A stretch of DNA of 64,000 nt from positions 124,001 to 188,000 of the forward strand of contig CAVRXD010000053.1 in assembly GCA_963725065.1 (NCBI GenBank), written 5' to 3'. Every line of letters begins with the position of its first letter. The first letter of the stretch is position 1. The position numbers and the translations under genes are program-made. The notes below the pieces were generated by a model. It was not told where the DNA came from, did not search any database, and saw only the letters and a list, made by a program, of their open reading frames with translations. Source of the DNA: VAZQ01 sp963725065 (GTDB lineage: Bacteria; Pseudomonadota; Alphaproteobacteria; Rhizobiales; Xanthobacteraceae). Shown piece after piece: positions 24,875-35,327 of this stretch.

Positions 24875-26308
24875 ATGGTGCGAAGCCAAGCGGACATGAT
24901 CGGAACTCAGAGACGTATCAGGGCGCGCCGAACGACGCCAGCGGCGCGCCTTGTGGCCATGGTAACCACGACCGCGCTCGTTTGCGCCAGCGTTCCCGCG
25001 CAGGCGCAGGGCAAAGGGCCACCGGTCATCCGCGACGCCGAGACGGAACAATTGCTGCGGGAATACACGCAGCCGATCCTGCGCAGCGCGGGCCTCGCCC
25101 AGCAGAATGTTCAGGTCGTCATCATCAACGACCGCTCGTTCAACGCTTTCGTCGCCGACGGCCGCCGCATCTTCGTCAACGGCGGCGCGCTGATGGACTC
25201 GGAAACGCCGAATCAGATCATCGGCGTGCTCGCGCACGAGACCGGGCACATTGCCGGCGGCCATTTGGCGCGCCTGCGTGAAGCGTTGGCGGCTGCGACC
25301 ACGTCGTCGATCATCGCGATGATCCTGGGCGTGGGCGCCATGGTCGCCGCCGGTCGCAGCGGCTCCTCGGGCATGGGCCAAGCTGGCGCCGCCGCCATCG
25401 CCGGCCCGACCTCGGCGATCCAGAACTCGATGTTCAGCTACATGCGCGCCCAGGAGGACCAGGCCGATCGGGCCGCCGTCAAGTTTCTGACCGCCACCGG
25501 CCAGTCCGCCAAGGGCATGCACGAGACGTTCAAGCGGCTCGCCGACCAGCTCCTCTATCAGACGCGTTACATAAATCCTTACATGCAGTCGCACCCGATG
25601 CCGAGTGAGCGCGTGGCGGCGCTCGAGGGGATGGCGAAGGCAAGCCCGTACTGGGACCACAAGGATCCGCCGGCGCTGCAGCTGCGCCATGACTTGGTGC
25701 GCGCCAAGCTCTACGGGTTTCTCGAGCGGGCGGACCAGGTCGCGCGCCGCTATCCGCCGAGCGACACCTCGCTTCCTGCGCGCTACGCGCGCGCCATCGC
25801 GTCCTATCGCTTCTCCGAGGCGCGCGGCGCTCTCGCGCAGATCGACGCGCTCATCCAGGCGCAACCACAAAATCCATATTTCTATGAGCTCAAGGGCCAG
25901 GCCTTGCTGGAAGCCGGACGGCCGGCCGAGGCGGTGGCGCCCCTGCGGCACGCCGCCCAGATCGCTCCCAATCCCGCGCTGATCCAGATCATGCTGGGAC
26001 AGGCGCTGGTCGCGACGCGCGATCGCGGGCGCCTCGACGAAGCGGTGTCGATCCTGCAGGCCGCTGTAAACCGCGAACCGGAATCGCCCGAAGGCTACAG
26101 CCAGTTGGCAATGGCCTACGGCCAGAAGAACGACTTGGCGCGCGCCGACCTCGCCTCCGCGCAGGCGGCCTTCGTTCGAGGCGACGTCAAGACTGCGCGC
26201 GAAATCGCCACCCGCGCCAAGACACGCTTTCCGGTCGGCTCACCCGGCTGGGTGAAGGCCGACGACCTGGCCAGCTACAAGCCGCCGCAGAACGCCTGGC
26301 GCAATTGA
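24875..26308 (+). CDS. periplasmic M48 metalloprotease with TPR domain (BepA-like)
   Basis: A 477-aa protein with a signal peptide (about residues 28-45, cleavage after AQA), a zinc metalloprotease domain with HETGH (residues 121-125) and the downstream Glu ligand in RAQEDQADRAAV, and a C-terminal tetratricopeptide region (about residues 290-460, NPYFYELKGQALLEAGRPAE). The architecture matches BepA/YfgC, a periplasmic quality-control protease and chaperone for outer-membrane proteins and LptD. The start is either the ATG at 24875 or at 24896, neither with a strong SD. The stop is 20 bases before the DsbA-like gene. Confidence 0.92.
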   Translation: MVRSQADMIGTQRRIRARRTTPAARLVAMVTTTALVCASVPAQAQGKGPPVIRDAETEQLLREYTQPILRSAGLAQQNVQVVIINDRSFNAFVADGRRIFVNGGALMDSETPNQIIGVLAHETGHIAGGHLARLREALAAATTSSIIAMILGVGAMVAAGRSGSSGMGQAGAAAIAGPTSAIQNSMFSYMRAQEDQADRAAVKFLTATGQSAKGMHETFKRLADQLLYQTRYINPYMQSHPMPSERVAALEGMAKASPYWDHKDPPALQLRHDLVRAKLYGFLERADQVARRYPPSDTSLPARYARAIASYRFSEARGALAQIDALIQAQPQNPYFYELKGQALLEAGRPAEAVAPLRHAAQIAPNPALIQIMLGQALVATRDRGRLDEAVSILQAAVNREPESPEGYSQLAMAYGQKNDLARADLASAQAAFVRGDVKTAREIATRAKTRFPVGSPGWVKADDLASYKPPQNAWRN

Positions 26309-26328
26309 TCAGAAAAGGACGAACGACC

Positions 26329-27096
26329 ATGAGCCTTGTTTCGCGCCCACTCGCTGCCGCGCTGTTCGCGGTCGTTCTGGCCCTGCCGGCCGCGGCTCCC
26401 GCGCAAACCTTCAGCGCGGATCAGCGCGGCGAGATAGAGAAGATCATCAAGGAATATCTGCTGACGCATCCCGAGCTGATGCAGGACGTAATGAACGAGC
26501 TCGAGAAAAAGCAGGCGACGGCGGAGGCGGAGAAGCATCGAGCCACGGTCAAGGAAAACAGCGCCGCGATTTTCGCCTCACCCCGCCAGGTGACGCTGGG
26601 CAATCCGCAAGGCGATGTCACCGTGGTCGAGTTCTTCGACTACAATTGCAGCTACTGCAAGCGTGCCATGGGCGACATGCTCGAGCTGATGAAGAACGAC
26701 GGGAAGCTCAAATTCGTGCTCAAGGAGTTCCCGGTATTGGGTGAAGGTTCAGTGCAGGCGGCGCAGGTCGCGGCGGCCGTGCGCATGCAGGACAAGACCG
26801 GCAAGAAATATCTCGAATTCCATCAGAAGCTGCTCAGCGGCCGCGGACAGGCAGACAAGACGCGCGCCCTCGCCGTCGCCAAGGAAATCGGCCTCGACGT
26901 AGCCAAGATCGAGAAGGACATGGCGGGCGACGAGGTGAAGGCCACGATCGAGGAGAGCTTCAAGCTTGCCGAGGCGCTCGGTCTCAACGGCACGCCAAGC
27001 TACGTGGTGGGCACCGACGTCGTCATCGGCGCCGTCGGCGCCAATACGCTCAAGGAAAAGATCAACTCGGCGCGCTGCGGCAAGGCAACGTGCTGA
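26329..27096 (+). CDS. DsbA family thiol-disulfide protein
   Basis: A 255-aa secreted thioredoxin-fold protein: signal peptide 1-25, an N-terminal helical extension (DQRGEIEKIIKEYLLTHPEL), and a DsbA domain with EFFDYNCSYCKR, redox pair C107-S-Y-C110, and a cis-Pro near GLNGTPSYVVG. It should oxidise or isomerise disulfides in the periplasm. The N-terminal extension resembles DsbA/ScsC-type proteins that trimerise, but I cannot prove that. AAAGGA precedes the ATG. It lies 20 bases after the M48-TPR protease, suggesting shared control of envelope protein folding. Confidence 0.93.
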   Translation: MSLVSRPLAAALFAVVLALPAAAPAQTFSADQRGEIEKIIKEYLLTHPELMQDVMNELEKKQATAEAEKHRATVKENSAAIFASPRQVTLGNPQGDVTVVEFFDYNCSYCKRAMGDMLELMKNDGKLKFVLKEFPVLGEGSVQAAQVAAAVRMQDKTGKKYLEFHQKLLSGRGQADKTRALAVAKEIGLDVAKIEKDMAGDEVKATIEESFKLAEALGLNGTPSYVVGTDVVIGAVGANTLKEKINSARCGKATC

Positions 27097-27313
27097 CTGC
27101 GACGCGCTGACGGCCTGGTGCGCCGCCCGCCGACGGCAGGTCCTGGTCGGCCCTGTGATGCCGGCTGAATGAGGCGCCGGCGCGCGCAGGCGGAAGGCGA
27201 CGCCGGTCAACCCCGGCATTCCGGCGCTATCTCATTGCGCGGGCTTGGCTTCCCCTTTGCGCGCGAGGTCCCTATAAAGCGGGACCCTTCCTGGTCACGG
27301 CGCCGGACCGCCC

Positions 27314-27769
27314 ATGGCGACAACCGTTTACGTCCTCAACGGCCCCAATCTGAATCTCCTCGGCACGCGCGAGCCCAAGACCTATGGCCACGCGACGCTC
27401 GGCGATGTCGAAACGCTTTGTCGCGAGGCCGCGGGCCGGCGCAAGCTCGCGATCGAATTTCGCCAGTCCAACCACGAGGGCGAGATCGTGGATTCGATCC
27501 ATGAGGCCGGCGCCAAGAAAGCGGCGGGAATCGTCATCAACGCCGGCGCCTATACCCATACCTCGGTGGCGATCCACGACGCCATTGCGGCGATCGAGGT
27601 GCCGGTGATCGAGGTCCATATCAGCAACATCTTCGCGCGCGAGAGTTTTCGTCATCACTCCCACATCGCGCCGGTGGCCAAGGCCAGCCTGTGCGGCTTC
27701 GGGATCGAAGGCTATGCGCTTGCAATCGAGGGGCTGGCCGCGATGATCGACGCGCGGCAAAAGGGCTGA
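27314..27769 (+). CDS. aroQ: type II 3-dehydroquinate dehydratase
   Basis: A 151-aa enzyme of the shikimate pathway that dehydrates 3-dehydroquinate to 3-dehydroshikimate. The family signature VLNGPNLNLLGTREPKTYG includes the catalytic Tyr24. FRQSNHEGEIVD carries an Asn/His/Glu cluster, and VIEVHISNIFARESFRHHS holds the catalytic His and a phosphate-site Arg. Length is normal; the protein forms dodecamers in studied species. It lies four bases upstream of accB, an arrangement conserved in Rhizobiales. Confidence 0.96.
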   Translation: MATTVYVLNGPNLNLLGTREPKTYGHATLGDVETLCREAAGRRKLAIEFRQSNHEGEIVDSIHEAGAKKAAGIVINAGAYTHTSVAIHDAIAAIEVPVIEVHISNIFARESFRHHSHIAPVAKASLCGFGIEGYALAIEGLAAMIDARQKG

Positions 27770-27773
27770 AGGC

Positions 27774-28250
27774 ATGGCCGGCGAGCGCAAGAGCAAGGAC
27801 ACCCCCAAGGACAATCCCGTGGTCGATCACGCGCTCATACGCGAGCTGGCGCAGCTTCTGGATGAGACCGGGCTGACCGAGATCGAATTCGAACGCGATG
27901 GCCAGCGCGTGCGGGTTGCCCGCCAGGCGCAGGCGGTCGTCGCCGCGCCGCTGCGTGCTCCGGTGGACGGCCCCCTGCCCGTTCCCGTCGCCGCGCCGCT
28001 CGATCCCGCCAAGCATCCGGGCGTGGTGACGTCACCGATGGTCGGTACCGCCTATGTCGGGGCCGAGCCGGGGGCGCGGCCCTTCGTCGAGGTCGGGAGC
28101 CGGGTGGAGACGGGCGACACGCTCCTTATCGTCGAGGCCATGAAGACCATGAACCAGATCCCCTCCCCGCGCAGCGGAACAGTGATCCAGGTTCTGATCG
28201 AAGACGGCCAGCCCGTCGAGTTCGGCGAACCGTTGATGATCATCGAGTGA
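27774..28250 (+). CDS. accB: acetyl-CoA carboxylase biotin carboxyl carrier protein
   Basis: A 158-aa protein with an N-terminal helical region (residues 1-45), a flexible Pro/Ala linker (about 50-80), and a biotinyl domain ending in the usual IEDGQPVEFGEPLMIIE. The biotinylated lysine lies in VEAMKTMNQIPSP; the Thr after the Lys is the form I recall as usual in alphaproteobacteria, instead of Met. It carries carboxybiotin for fatty-acid synthesis. The gene starts four bases after aroQ and precedes accC by 49 bases, so the three are probably transcribed together. Confidence 0.96.
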   Translation: MAGERKSKDTPKDNPVVDHALIRELAQLLDETGLTEIEFERDGQRVRVARQAQAVVAAPLRAPVDGPLPVPVAAPLDPAKHPGVVTSPMVGTAYVGAEPGARPFVEVGSRVETGDTLLIVEAMKTMNQIPSPRSGTVIQVLIEDGQPVEFGEPLMIIE

Positions 28251-28299
28251 TTTGCTCCGCCCTCATCCCGAGGCCGAGCGGTGAGGTTGGCCGGCCGAA

Positions 28300-29652
<1,353 letters not shown>

Positions 29653-29723
29653 CCGCTTGCGCGGCGCACTATCGCAAGGCCGCAGACCTTCGGTTCAGCC
29701 CAGGCCGGCCGCCAAGTGCTGAG

Positions 29724-29749
29724 CGGCAACGGCGAAATCGCCGTTGCCG
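29724..29749. terminator. perfect hairpin between accC and the convergent response regulator gene
   Basis: CGGCAACGGCGA and TCGCCGTTGCCG form a perfect 12-bp stem with a tiny AA loop. No long T-run follows, so it is a weak or bidirectional terminator, or a processing stem. Its place between two converging genes fits termination. Confidence 0.5.
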
Positions 29750-29764
29750 ACCCGGCAAAATCGC

Positions 29765-30175
29765 TCATGCAAACGTTTGGACCCGCGCGGGCTTGGCTGC
29801 GATCAATTGATTCAGCAGGCGGCCGATACTGAACGCATCATACGGCTTGGGCACGAACATCGCGCCCTCGACCCGTTCCAGCCGATCCATGGTGCAGCGC
29901 CCGGACGTGTAGATCACCGGCAGATCGGGAAGCAATTGGCGCGCCCGCCGCGCCAGCGTGGCGCCGTCGACGCCGCCAGCCAGATTGATGTCGGTGAACA
30001 GGATGTCGATCGTGCGTCCGCTCGCCAGTCGGCGCAACGCATCGAACGCATTCGACACCACTTCCACCACGAACCCCTGCTCCTCCAACGCCTCCACCGC
30101 GAGCTCGCTGATCAACGGCTCGTCCTCGACCAGCAGCACTCTGGTCCGCCTTCGGATCTCGACTACGTTGCCCAT
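29765..30175 (-). CDS. single-domain CheY-like response regulator
   Basis: A 136-aa receiver domain without output domain. The acidic pocket is VLLVEDEP, the phosphoacceptor is Asp62 (ILFTDINLAGGVDG), Thr/Ser lies in VIYTSGR and the conserved Lys in FVPKPYD. Proteins with the DINLAGG-VDG loop are usually partners of HWE/PAS-type kinases in alphaproteobacteria, often signalling by protein-protein contact. No kinase is adjacent; the HWE kinase at 7571 is on the same strand but 22 kb away. ATG at 30175. The gene converges on accC. Confidence 0.9.
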   Translation of the reverse strand: MGNVVEIRRRTRVLLVEDEPLISELAVEALEEQGFVVEVVSNAFDALRRLASGRTIDILFTDINLAGGVDGATLARRARQLLPDLPVIYTSGRCTMDRLERVEGAMFVPKPYDAFSIGRLLNQLIAAKPARVQTFA

Positions 30176-30353
30176 GACACCCCTCGCCGCTCGTGCGCGC
30201 CATGATGACGCGTCCCCTTTGCGAGTGTAACGCAGCGGTGTGCCGATGGTTTGAGTGTCGCGAAAATTCGCTCAGATCGTGGCTAAAGTCGGGTTAATCC
30301 TGCCGCAGGTGTTACGGAAGAATTAACGTTACGAACGCGCTAATGCGCTCTGA

Positions 30354-32006
30354 CTACGGCACGCGTGGCAGCGTGACGGTGTCCTCGATGATCCGCCTCT
30401 CGAAATCGCTGACCAGGATTTCGACCCGCAGGTTCCAGCGCCCGGCGACCGGAACGCGCAGATCGTCGATCCGCCAAGTACTCGTGGCGGCACTCGTGGC
30501 ATTTGCGCCCCTGCTTGCGCCCGCAGGCGTCGCGTTCATGCGGATGGGCTCGATCCCGGCGGCGGGGTTGGCGAGCACGAGCGTGACTTCCTTGGCGGCG
30601 AGCGGCTGGAACGCGCCATCGAGCACCAGCACGCTGGCATGCGGGCTTTGCTCCTTGGCCCGCTCGATCTCGATCTGAGCCATGGCTTTCTCGCCGTGCA
30701 CGTGTACAGAGACCGGCGCATCGACGACGAGCGCGCGCGGCGGCGGCGTAAAACGCCACAACGCCACCAGTCCCAGGATCACCAATGCGATGACAAGCTC
30801 GAACGCAATCGAGATCGCGAGCGGCCGCGCGGCCGCGCGACCTGCGGTTTCGAGCTTCGGCACCAGCCAGTAACGGTTGGCGGCAGCGAGCGCGAACAAT
30901 GCGACGACCGCGGCAAGCTTGCATGCGAGCACCCGGCCATAGCCCGTCGTCCAAAGGGCATCGATGCGATCGAGCTGAACGAAGGCAAGCCATAGGCCGG
31001 TGAGCAGCAGCAGTGCGATCACCGGGACGATCGTGTTGGAGAAGCGCCTGAGTTCGCCGCCGCCGGAAGGCGTGGCACGTATGCCGGCATCACGCACGCC
31101 CAGAGCGAGCGGCAACAATGCCCCGATCCAGAACGCCACGCATACCGCGTGCAGGAATAGGGCCGGTCGGCTGACAAACTGCGGCACGGCCGTGCTGGCG
31201 TGCCCGCTGAGCGAAAGCGCGAGCCCCACGCCGAAGAGGCCGAGGAACGCCAAGCCTCGGGCGATGCGCGCGGACTCCGCGACGCACGCGAAGAAGCCGG
31301 CGAACAGCGCGAACGCGGCTGTGATCGCGGTCGGGCCATAAGATGTCTCGAGGCCTGTTTGCCAGCTCACCTTACGCGCCAAGCCGGAGAGCGGGAGTTC
31401 GAGCGCATCGACGCCCTGGAGGGCGACCGACGCGGGAGCTGCCACCAGCCCGGCGGCGAGAAGCATGAGCAGCCACGGCTGCGACCGCCGCCGCGAAACC
31501 GGATCGGCGATCCAGACAGAGAAGAAAGCGCCGCCTATACCCACGAACAGCGCGGCATAGAGCACGACCTTGGCCGCCCACACGGCAGGGAGCACGCCGC
31601 GTTCGGCGCCACGATCAGCTTCCGCCGCGGGCTGCGCGCTCGGTGCGCCGATCGAGAACAGCAGCGAGCCGCCGACCGGATGTCCATCGGACGAGATCAC
31701 GCGCCAGCTCAGCACGTGCGTGCCGCGTTGCAGGGGCGCCGCCGCGGTGACCGTGACCGCGTTGTTTTCAGCGACGACGGCGCCCGGCTCGATCGATGCT
31801 CCATCCGGTCCGATGAGACGGATCACCAGCGGGGAGACCGGCTCATTGAACGTCAAGCTCAGCACTGCCGGCGCGACCGGCACCACCGCTCCATCCGCAG
31901 GCGACGCATTCACCAGCGAGGCATGCGCGTACGCCTCGCTGGCTAATGCCAGCGCGATCAACAACACGATGAAGCAGGCGACAACGGCCCTGCCGCGCCT
32001 CGTCAT
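30354..32006 (-). CDS. copper resistance protein, CopC-CopD fusion
   Basis: A 550-aa inner-membrane protein. After the signal peptide the mature N terminus begins AHASLVNASPADGAVVPVAP, the CopC fold (residues 28-120) with candidate copper ligands His28, His97 and His109. A CopD domain with about eight membrane helices follows (about 145-425). The last 120 residues form an extra soluble domain after the RFTPPPRALVVD helix; this resembles YtkA/FixH-like domains in YcnJ-type proteins, but I only infer that. The protein should bind periplasmic Cu and pass it into the cytoplasm. It ends a three-gene operon with YcnI and DUF2946. Confidence 0.9.
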   Translation of the reverse strand: MTRRGRAVVACFIVLLIALALASEAYAHASLVNASPADGAVVPVAPAVLSLTFNEPVSPLVIRLIGPDGASIEPGAVVAENNAVTVTAAAPLQRGTHVLSWRVISSDGHPVGGSLLFSIGAPSAQPAAEADRGAERGVLPAVWAAKVVLYAALFVGIGGAFFSVWIADPVSRRRSQPWLLMLLAAGLVAAPASVALQGVDALELPLSGLARKVSWQTGLETSYGPTAITAAFALFAGFFACVAESARIARGLAFLGLFGVGLALSLSGHASTAVPQFVSRPALFLHAVCVAFWIGALLPLALGVRDAGIRATPSGGGELRRFSNTIVPVIALLLLTGLWLAFVQLDRIDALWTTGYGRVLACKLAAVVALFALAAANRYWLVPKLETAGRAAARPLAISIAFELVIALVILGLVALWRFTPPPRALVVDAPVSVHVHGEKAMAQIEIERAKEQSPHASVLVLDGAFQPLAAKEVTLVLANPAAGIEPIRMNATPAGASRGANATSAATSTWRIDDLRVPVAGRWNLRVEILVSDFERRIIEDTVTLPRVP

Positions 32007-32015
32007 GCCCGCCGA

Positions 32016-32537
32016 CTACATTTTCGGCAGCAGCTTCAAAGCCGGTGCCGGCTCGGGATATTCGCTCGCTGGTTTGCCGGCGGCGGGAATCTCGATCCAG
32101 CGATGGATGCCCTTTTCGCATTCCTGCACGACCGGGAAATACAGCAGCTTGCCAGCTTCAAGGTCGCCGGCCAGAAAGCCGGTGAACACGAACTCGTCGT
32201 AAAAGGCGTCGGGCAGGTTGCCGCCGGTGAAGCTGATCTCGGTCACACCCTCGGTGAGCTTCGCGTTGCGAAAATGACTGTAGGCCTGAGGGTACTTGCC
32301 GCTGACGGTCTCGATCTTCCAGCCCGGCTTCGGCATCGGCTTGACCGCAATCATTCCGTCGGGAACGCGCACGCGCAGCGCGATCGTGGCCGCGCCCTCG
32401 CAGCCATGCGGGACGCGCAGCACTGCCTTGTAGGGTGCGCCGACCGTCGCTTCCTTGGTTTCGAGGGTGACATGGGCGGAGGCAGCACAGACGGCGGCAA
32501 CGACGCCGACGGCGCCGAGAAAAAGCTCGCGAAACAT
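32016..32537 (-). CDS. YcnI-type (DUF1775) copper-binding protein
   Basis: A 173-aa secreted protein. Removal of the signal peptide (residues 1-21) exposes an N-terminal His (AHVTLETKEATVGAPYKAVL, His22), the residue used in characterised YcnI copper sites with a nearby Trp. The body is a single immunoglobulin-like domain: RVPHGCEGAATIALRVRVPD, then ISFTGGNLPDAFYDEF. A role in periplasmic copper handling alongside CopCD is very likely. It lies nine bases before the CopCD gene, so it is transcribed first. ATG at 32537. Confidence 0.9.
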   Translation of the reverse strand: MFRELFLGAVGVVAAVCAASAHVTLETKEATVGAPYKAVLRVPHGCEGAATIALRVRVPDGMIAVKPMPKPGWKIETVSGKYPQAYSHFRNAKLTEGVTEISFTGGNLPDAFYDEFVFTGFLAGDLEAGKLLYFPVVQECEKGIHRWIEIPAAGKPASEYPEPAPALKLLPKM

Positions 32538-32601
32538 CTTGGATCTCCAGAGTCAAAAGACATGAACGGCGGGCGAAGCATTCGCCCGCGCGGCTAGGCG
32601 T

Positions 32602-33006
32602 TCATGTCAGCGCTGGAGGTGCCTGCGACCGGCCCGCGCGCACCGCCTGATGCGCGAGGACCAAGGTGAACGCTGAATACGCGACCAACCGCGAAATTGG
32701 CCGGGGCTGCAGGACATTCGGCACGGCGGGCGGCGACACCGCGGGCGCCGCCGACATGCAATAGGCGCAGCACAGGTGCCTGACCTTGCCGGTCTCCGGC
32801 GCGGTGGTATCGTCGGAACCAGCCCCGCCCGAGCCGTGGCAGATGGCAGCGGCCGCGACCGGATCGAAGCTGGGTGTCGCTCCCGTCTGGGCGATCGCGA
32901 CGCCGGCAAAAAACGCCTGCAGCACCACGAGCCACGCCGCGATCGAAACGATCGCGCGGCGGCACCAATGCGCGGCAAATCCGGTTGGCATGCGAACCTC
33001 TCGCAT
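32602..33006 (-). CDS. DUF2946-like membrane or secreted protein
   Basis: A 134-aa protein with a hydrophobic segment (about residues 17-40) and Cys/His-rich motifs typical of DUF2946: AAAICHGSGGAGSDD and HLCCAYCMSAAP. A second hydrophobic stretch, VAYSAFTLVLAHQAVRAG, follows. These features suggest a copper or metal site facing the periplasm. It is the first gene of the copper operon, 64 bases before the YcnI gene. Start at 33006 or an inner ATG at 32991. The divergent aat gene begins 61 bases away. Confidence 0.8.
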   Translation of the reverse strand: MREVRMPTGFAAHWCRRAIVSIAAWLVVLQAFFAGVAIAQTGATPSFDPVAAAAICHGSGGAGSDDTTAPETGKVRHLCCAYCMSAAPAVSPPAVPNVLQPRPISRLVAYSAFTLVLAHQAVRAGRSQAPPALT

Positions 33007-33067
33007 GGCACGCTAGCACACCTTATCTTTCTAAATCATCCGTCTCGCCGGACCCCAAAGCGCCCAG

Positions 33068-33751
33068 ATGGCCAACCGCGAAACCGCCTTCATCGAGATC
33101 ACGCCGGAAGTGCTGCTCAAGGCCTATGCTTGCGGCATCTTTCCCATGGCGGACAGCGCCGACGACCCGGCGCTCTATTGGATCGAGCCGGAGATGCGCG
33201 GCATCATTCCGCTCGATCGTTTTCACATGCCGTCGCGGCTCGTCCGCACGGTGCGCTCCGACCGCTTCACCGTCACCATGAACCGCGACTTCGACGGCGT
33301 GCTCGAGGGCTGTTCGGAGCCGCAGCCCGACCGCCCGCGCACCTGGATCAATACGCGCATCCGCGTCCTCTATCGCAAGCTGTACGATCGCCGCCATTGC
33401 CACAGTCTGGAAGTCTACGAGGGCGACACTCTCGTCGGCGGTCTTTACGGCGTGACACTCGGCGGCGCCTTCTTCGGCGAGAGCATGTTCCACCGCGCAC
33501 GCGACGCGTCCAAGGTTGCGCTCGTGCATCTCATGGCCCGGCTCAAAGCCGGCGGGTTCAAGCTGCTGGACACGCAATTCGTGACCGATCACCTCAGGAT
33601 TTTCGGCGCGATCGAGGTGCCGCGGCGGCAGTATCACAAGCTCCTGGAGACAGCGCTCAGCGGCGATGGCGACTTCGGCGCGCTGGGCACCAGGCAGCCG
33701 GTGACCGGAGCGCAGGCGCTCGCGGTGCTTGCCGGCGATCGCTCGGCGTAA
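33068..33751 (+). CDS. aat: leucyl/phenylalanyl-tRNA--protein transferase
   Basis: A 227-aa enzyme that attaches Leu or Phe from charged tRNA to N-terminal Lys/Arg of proteins, marking them for ClpS/ClpAP. The family sequence FPMADSADDPALYWIEPEMR is at the N terminus, and GGLYGVTLGGAFFGESMFHR and LDTQFVTDHLRIFGA are in the catalytic fold. The short length suits the alphaproteobacterial form. The ClpS adaptor for its products is at 47129 in this window. ATG at 33068. Confidence 0.95.
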   Translation: MANRETAFIEITPEVLLKAYACGIFPMADSADDPALYWIEPEMRGIIPLDRFHMPSRLVRTVRSDRFTVTMNRDFDGVLEGCSEPQPDRPRTWINTRIRVLYRKLYDRRHCHSLEVYEGDTLVGGLYGVTLGGAFFGESMFHRARDASKVALVHLMARLKAGGFKLLDTQFVTDHLRIFGAIEVPRRQYHKLLETALSGDGDFGALGTRQPVTGAQALAVLAGDRSA

Positions 33752-33862
33752 CGCGCGGAGCGTCGCAAGTTGTCTATCCACGGCGCAATTTGAACACGCG
33801 GATGCCGGGCGTGCGCAGCGTGGAGCGCATGCCTCAGATTGTCGCCTGTGCCTTGGAGACGA

Positions 33863-34732
33863 TCAGCGCCGCGGCGCGCCGGGCTGAGGCGGCGGCGGCG
33901 GGATGGCGCGCCGTGGCGCAGCCGGCGGCTTCGCCGGCGTCACGGGCGGCGGAGCCGCCTCAGGCGGCGGCGCGGTGGCGGCGACCACCGGATTTTTGCA
34001 GTCCGTGAGCCAGACGTCATAGATCGGATGCTCGACCGCGTGCAGGCCAGGGCTGGCCGCGAACACCCATCCCGTGAAGATGCGCTTGACCTCGCCCTGC
34101 AGCGTGACCTCGTCGACTTCGATGAACGCATCGGTATTGGAGGTCTCGGTCGGCGGGCGGGTGTAGCAGATGCGCGGCGTCACCTGCAGCGCACCGAACT
34201 GTACCGTCTCGCCGATGGCGGCATCGAAGGTGATGATGCGGCCGGTGATCTTGTCGAGCCCGGAGAACAGCGCACCCTTGTTGGTGATCTTCTGCGACGG
34301 CGGCTCGGGAATGACCTCATCGCCGGGTTGCGGCGAGGTGTCGGCAGGCTGCGGCGTGCCGCGCGGCTGACGCTGGCCGGGCGGCACACCAGGCAGCGCC
34401 ATTGGTCCGCCGGGCGCGCGCGGGTCGGCCGCCGCCGTGGTTCCATCGGGCGGAGGCAAGGGCTGGTTCTGCACGCCGCCTGCGGGCGGTGCCTGCCGCG
34501 CCTGCCCCGGATAGGGCTGCTGCTGATACTGCGGGTCCTGCGGATAGCCCTGCTGCTGGGGCGCCTGCTGAGGCGGCGGTGGCCGCCCGCCGGGGACACC
34601 CGAGGGCGGACGCGGCGGCTGACCGAACAGGGCCTCGAACGGATTGACGAACTGCGCCGTCGCCGGAAGCACGCCAAGCGCGGCCGTGAGCGGCGCGGCA
34701 AGCAGGCAAGCGGTACAGAACGATCGTGCCAT
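33863..34732 (-). CDS. DUF2155 domain protein, Pro/Gln-rich, secreted
   Basis: A 289-aa protein with a signal peptide (residues 1-26, cleavage after ATA), a long Pro/Gln-rich region (about residues 30-155, with repeats such as QQQGYPQDPQYQQQPYPGQA) and a C-terminal DUF2155 domain (about 165-260: KGALFSGLDKITGRIITFDA through VWLTDCKNP), then a Pro/Ala tail. This domain is restricted mainly to alphaproteobacteria and is unknown in function. The ATG at 34732 gives the signal peptide. It is 184 bases downstream of the NDUFA12 gene, a neighbourhood conserved in Rhizobiales. Confidence 0.9.
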   Translation of the reverse strand: MARSFCTACLLAAPLTAALGVLPATAQFVNPFEALFGQPPRPPSGVPGGRPPPPQQAPQQQGYPQDPQYQQQPYPGQARQAPPAGGVQNQPLPPPDGTTAAADPRAPGGPMALPGVPPGQRQPRGTPQPADTSPQPGDEVIPEPPSQKITNKGALFSGLDKITGRIITFDAAIGETVQFGALQVTPRICYTRPPTETSNTDAFIEVDEVTLQGEVKRIFTGWVFAASPGLHAVEHPIYDVWLTDCKNPVVAATAPPPEAAPPPVTPAKPPAAPRRAIPPPPPQPGAPRR

Positions 34733-34916
34733 CGGCAAGATGGTGCTCAAGGACTTGCGGGAATCCCCTGGTTCAGTCCCGCCGGTTAACACGCGGAATA
34801 AGGCGAATCAGAGGTGGGACGACCTGCGACGCGAACCTGTTTGATACCGCAACACCGTTGAAAGTTAAACAACCACAACGGCTTCCATCGTTCGGCGGAG
34901 ATCCCGCCGCAACGCG

Positions 34917-35327
34917 TCAACGGCCCGGGATCCAGGCCTTGTAGTCGCCCGTGGCTTTCGGCCTGCGGCCCTGCGCCAAAGTCGAACCGGTGGGACGGTG
35001 CGCCGCCGGCGTGCCGGTGAGGTTGGGCCGGTGCGGTTTCCACCACGGGCGCGGCACGACCGTTTCCTGCGTCGGCGGCACATCGACAGTGTGATGCATC
35101 CAGCCGTGCCACGACGGCGGAATGCTCGAGGCTTCGACGGCGCCGTTGTAGATCACCCAGCGCCGCTCGAACCCGAGCGCCGGATCGATCTTCCCGCCCT
35201 TGGTGCGGTAGTAGCGGTTGCCGAACTCGTCCTCGCCAACGAACTCGCCGTAAAGCGACGTCGTCAGCAGCGTGCCGAAGGTCGCCCCATTCCACCAGGT
35301 GAAGAAGCGCAGGAAAAACGTTTTCAT
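34917..35327 (-). CDS. NADH:ubiquinone oxidoreductase accessory subunit NDUFA12 family
   Basis: A 136-aa protein matching NDUFA12/B17.2: MKTFFLRFFTWWNGATFGTL, then GEDEFGNRYYRTKG and RRWVIYNG, SSIPPSWHGWMHHTVD and PWWKPHRPNLTGTP. This is a supernumerary complex I subunit shared by alphaproteobacteria and mitochondria, sitting on the matrix/cytoplasmic arm. The remaining complex I genes are not in the window. I set the start at the ATG at 35327; upstream sequence belongs to decayed gene fragments. Downstream lies DUF2155, with which it is usually paired. Confidence 0.93.
   Translation of the reverse strand: MKTFFLRFFTWWNGATFGTLLTTSLYGEFVGEDEFGNRYYRTKGGKIDPALGFERRWVIYNGAVEASSIPPSWHGWMHHTVDVPPTQETVVPRPWWKPHRPNLTGTPAAHRPTGSTLAQGRRPKATGDYKAWIPGR

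Noticed and set aside
27774..28250. Unusual biotin site (AMKT) in accB as a defect
   Set aside because: The same variant is, to my recollection, usual in alphaproteobacterial AccB, so it is not a lesion.
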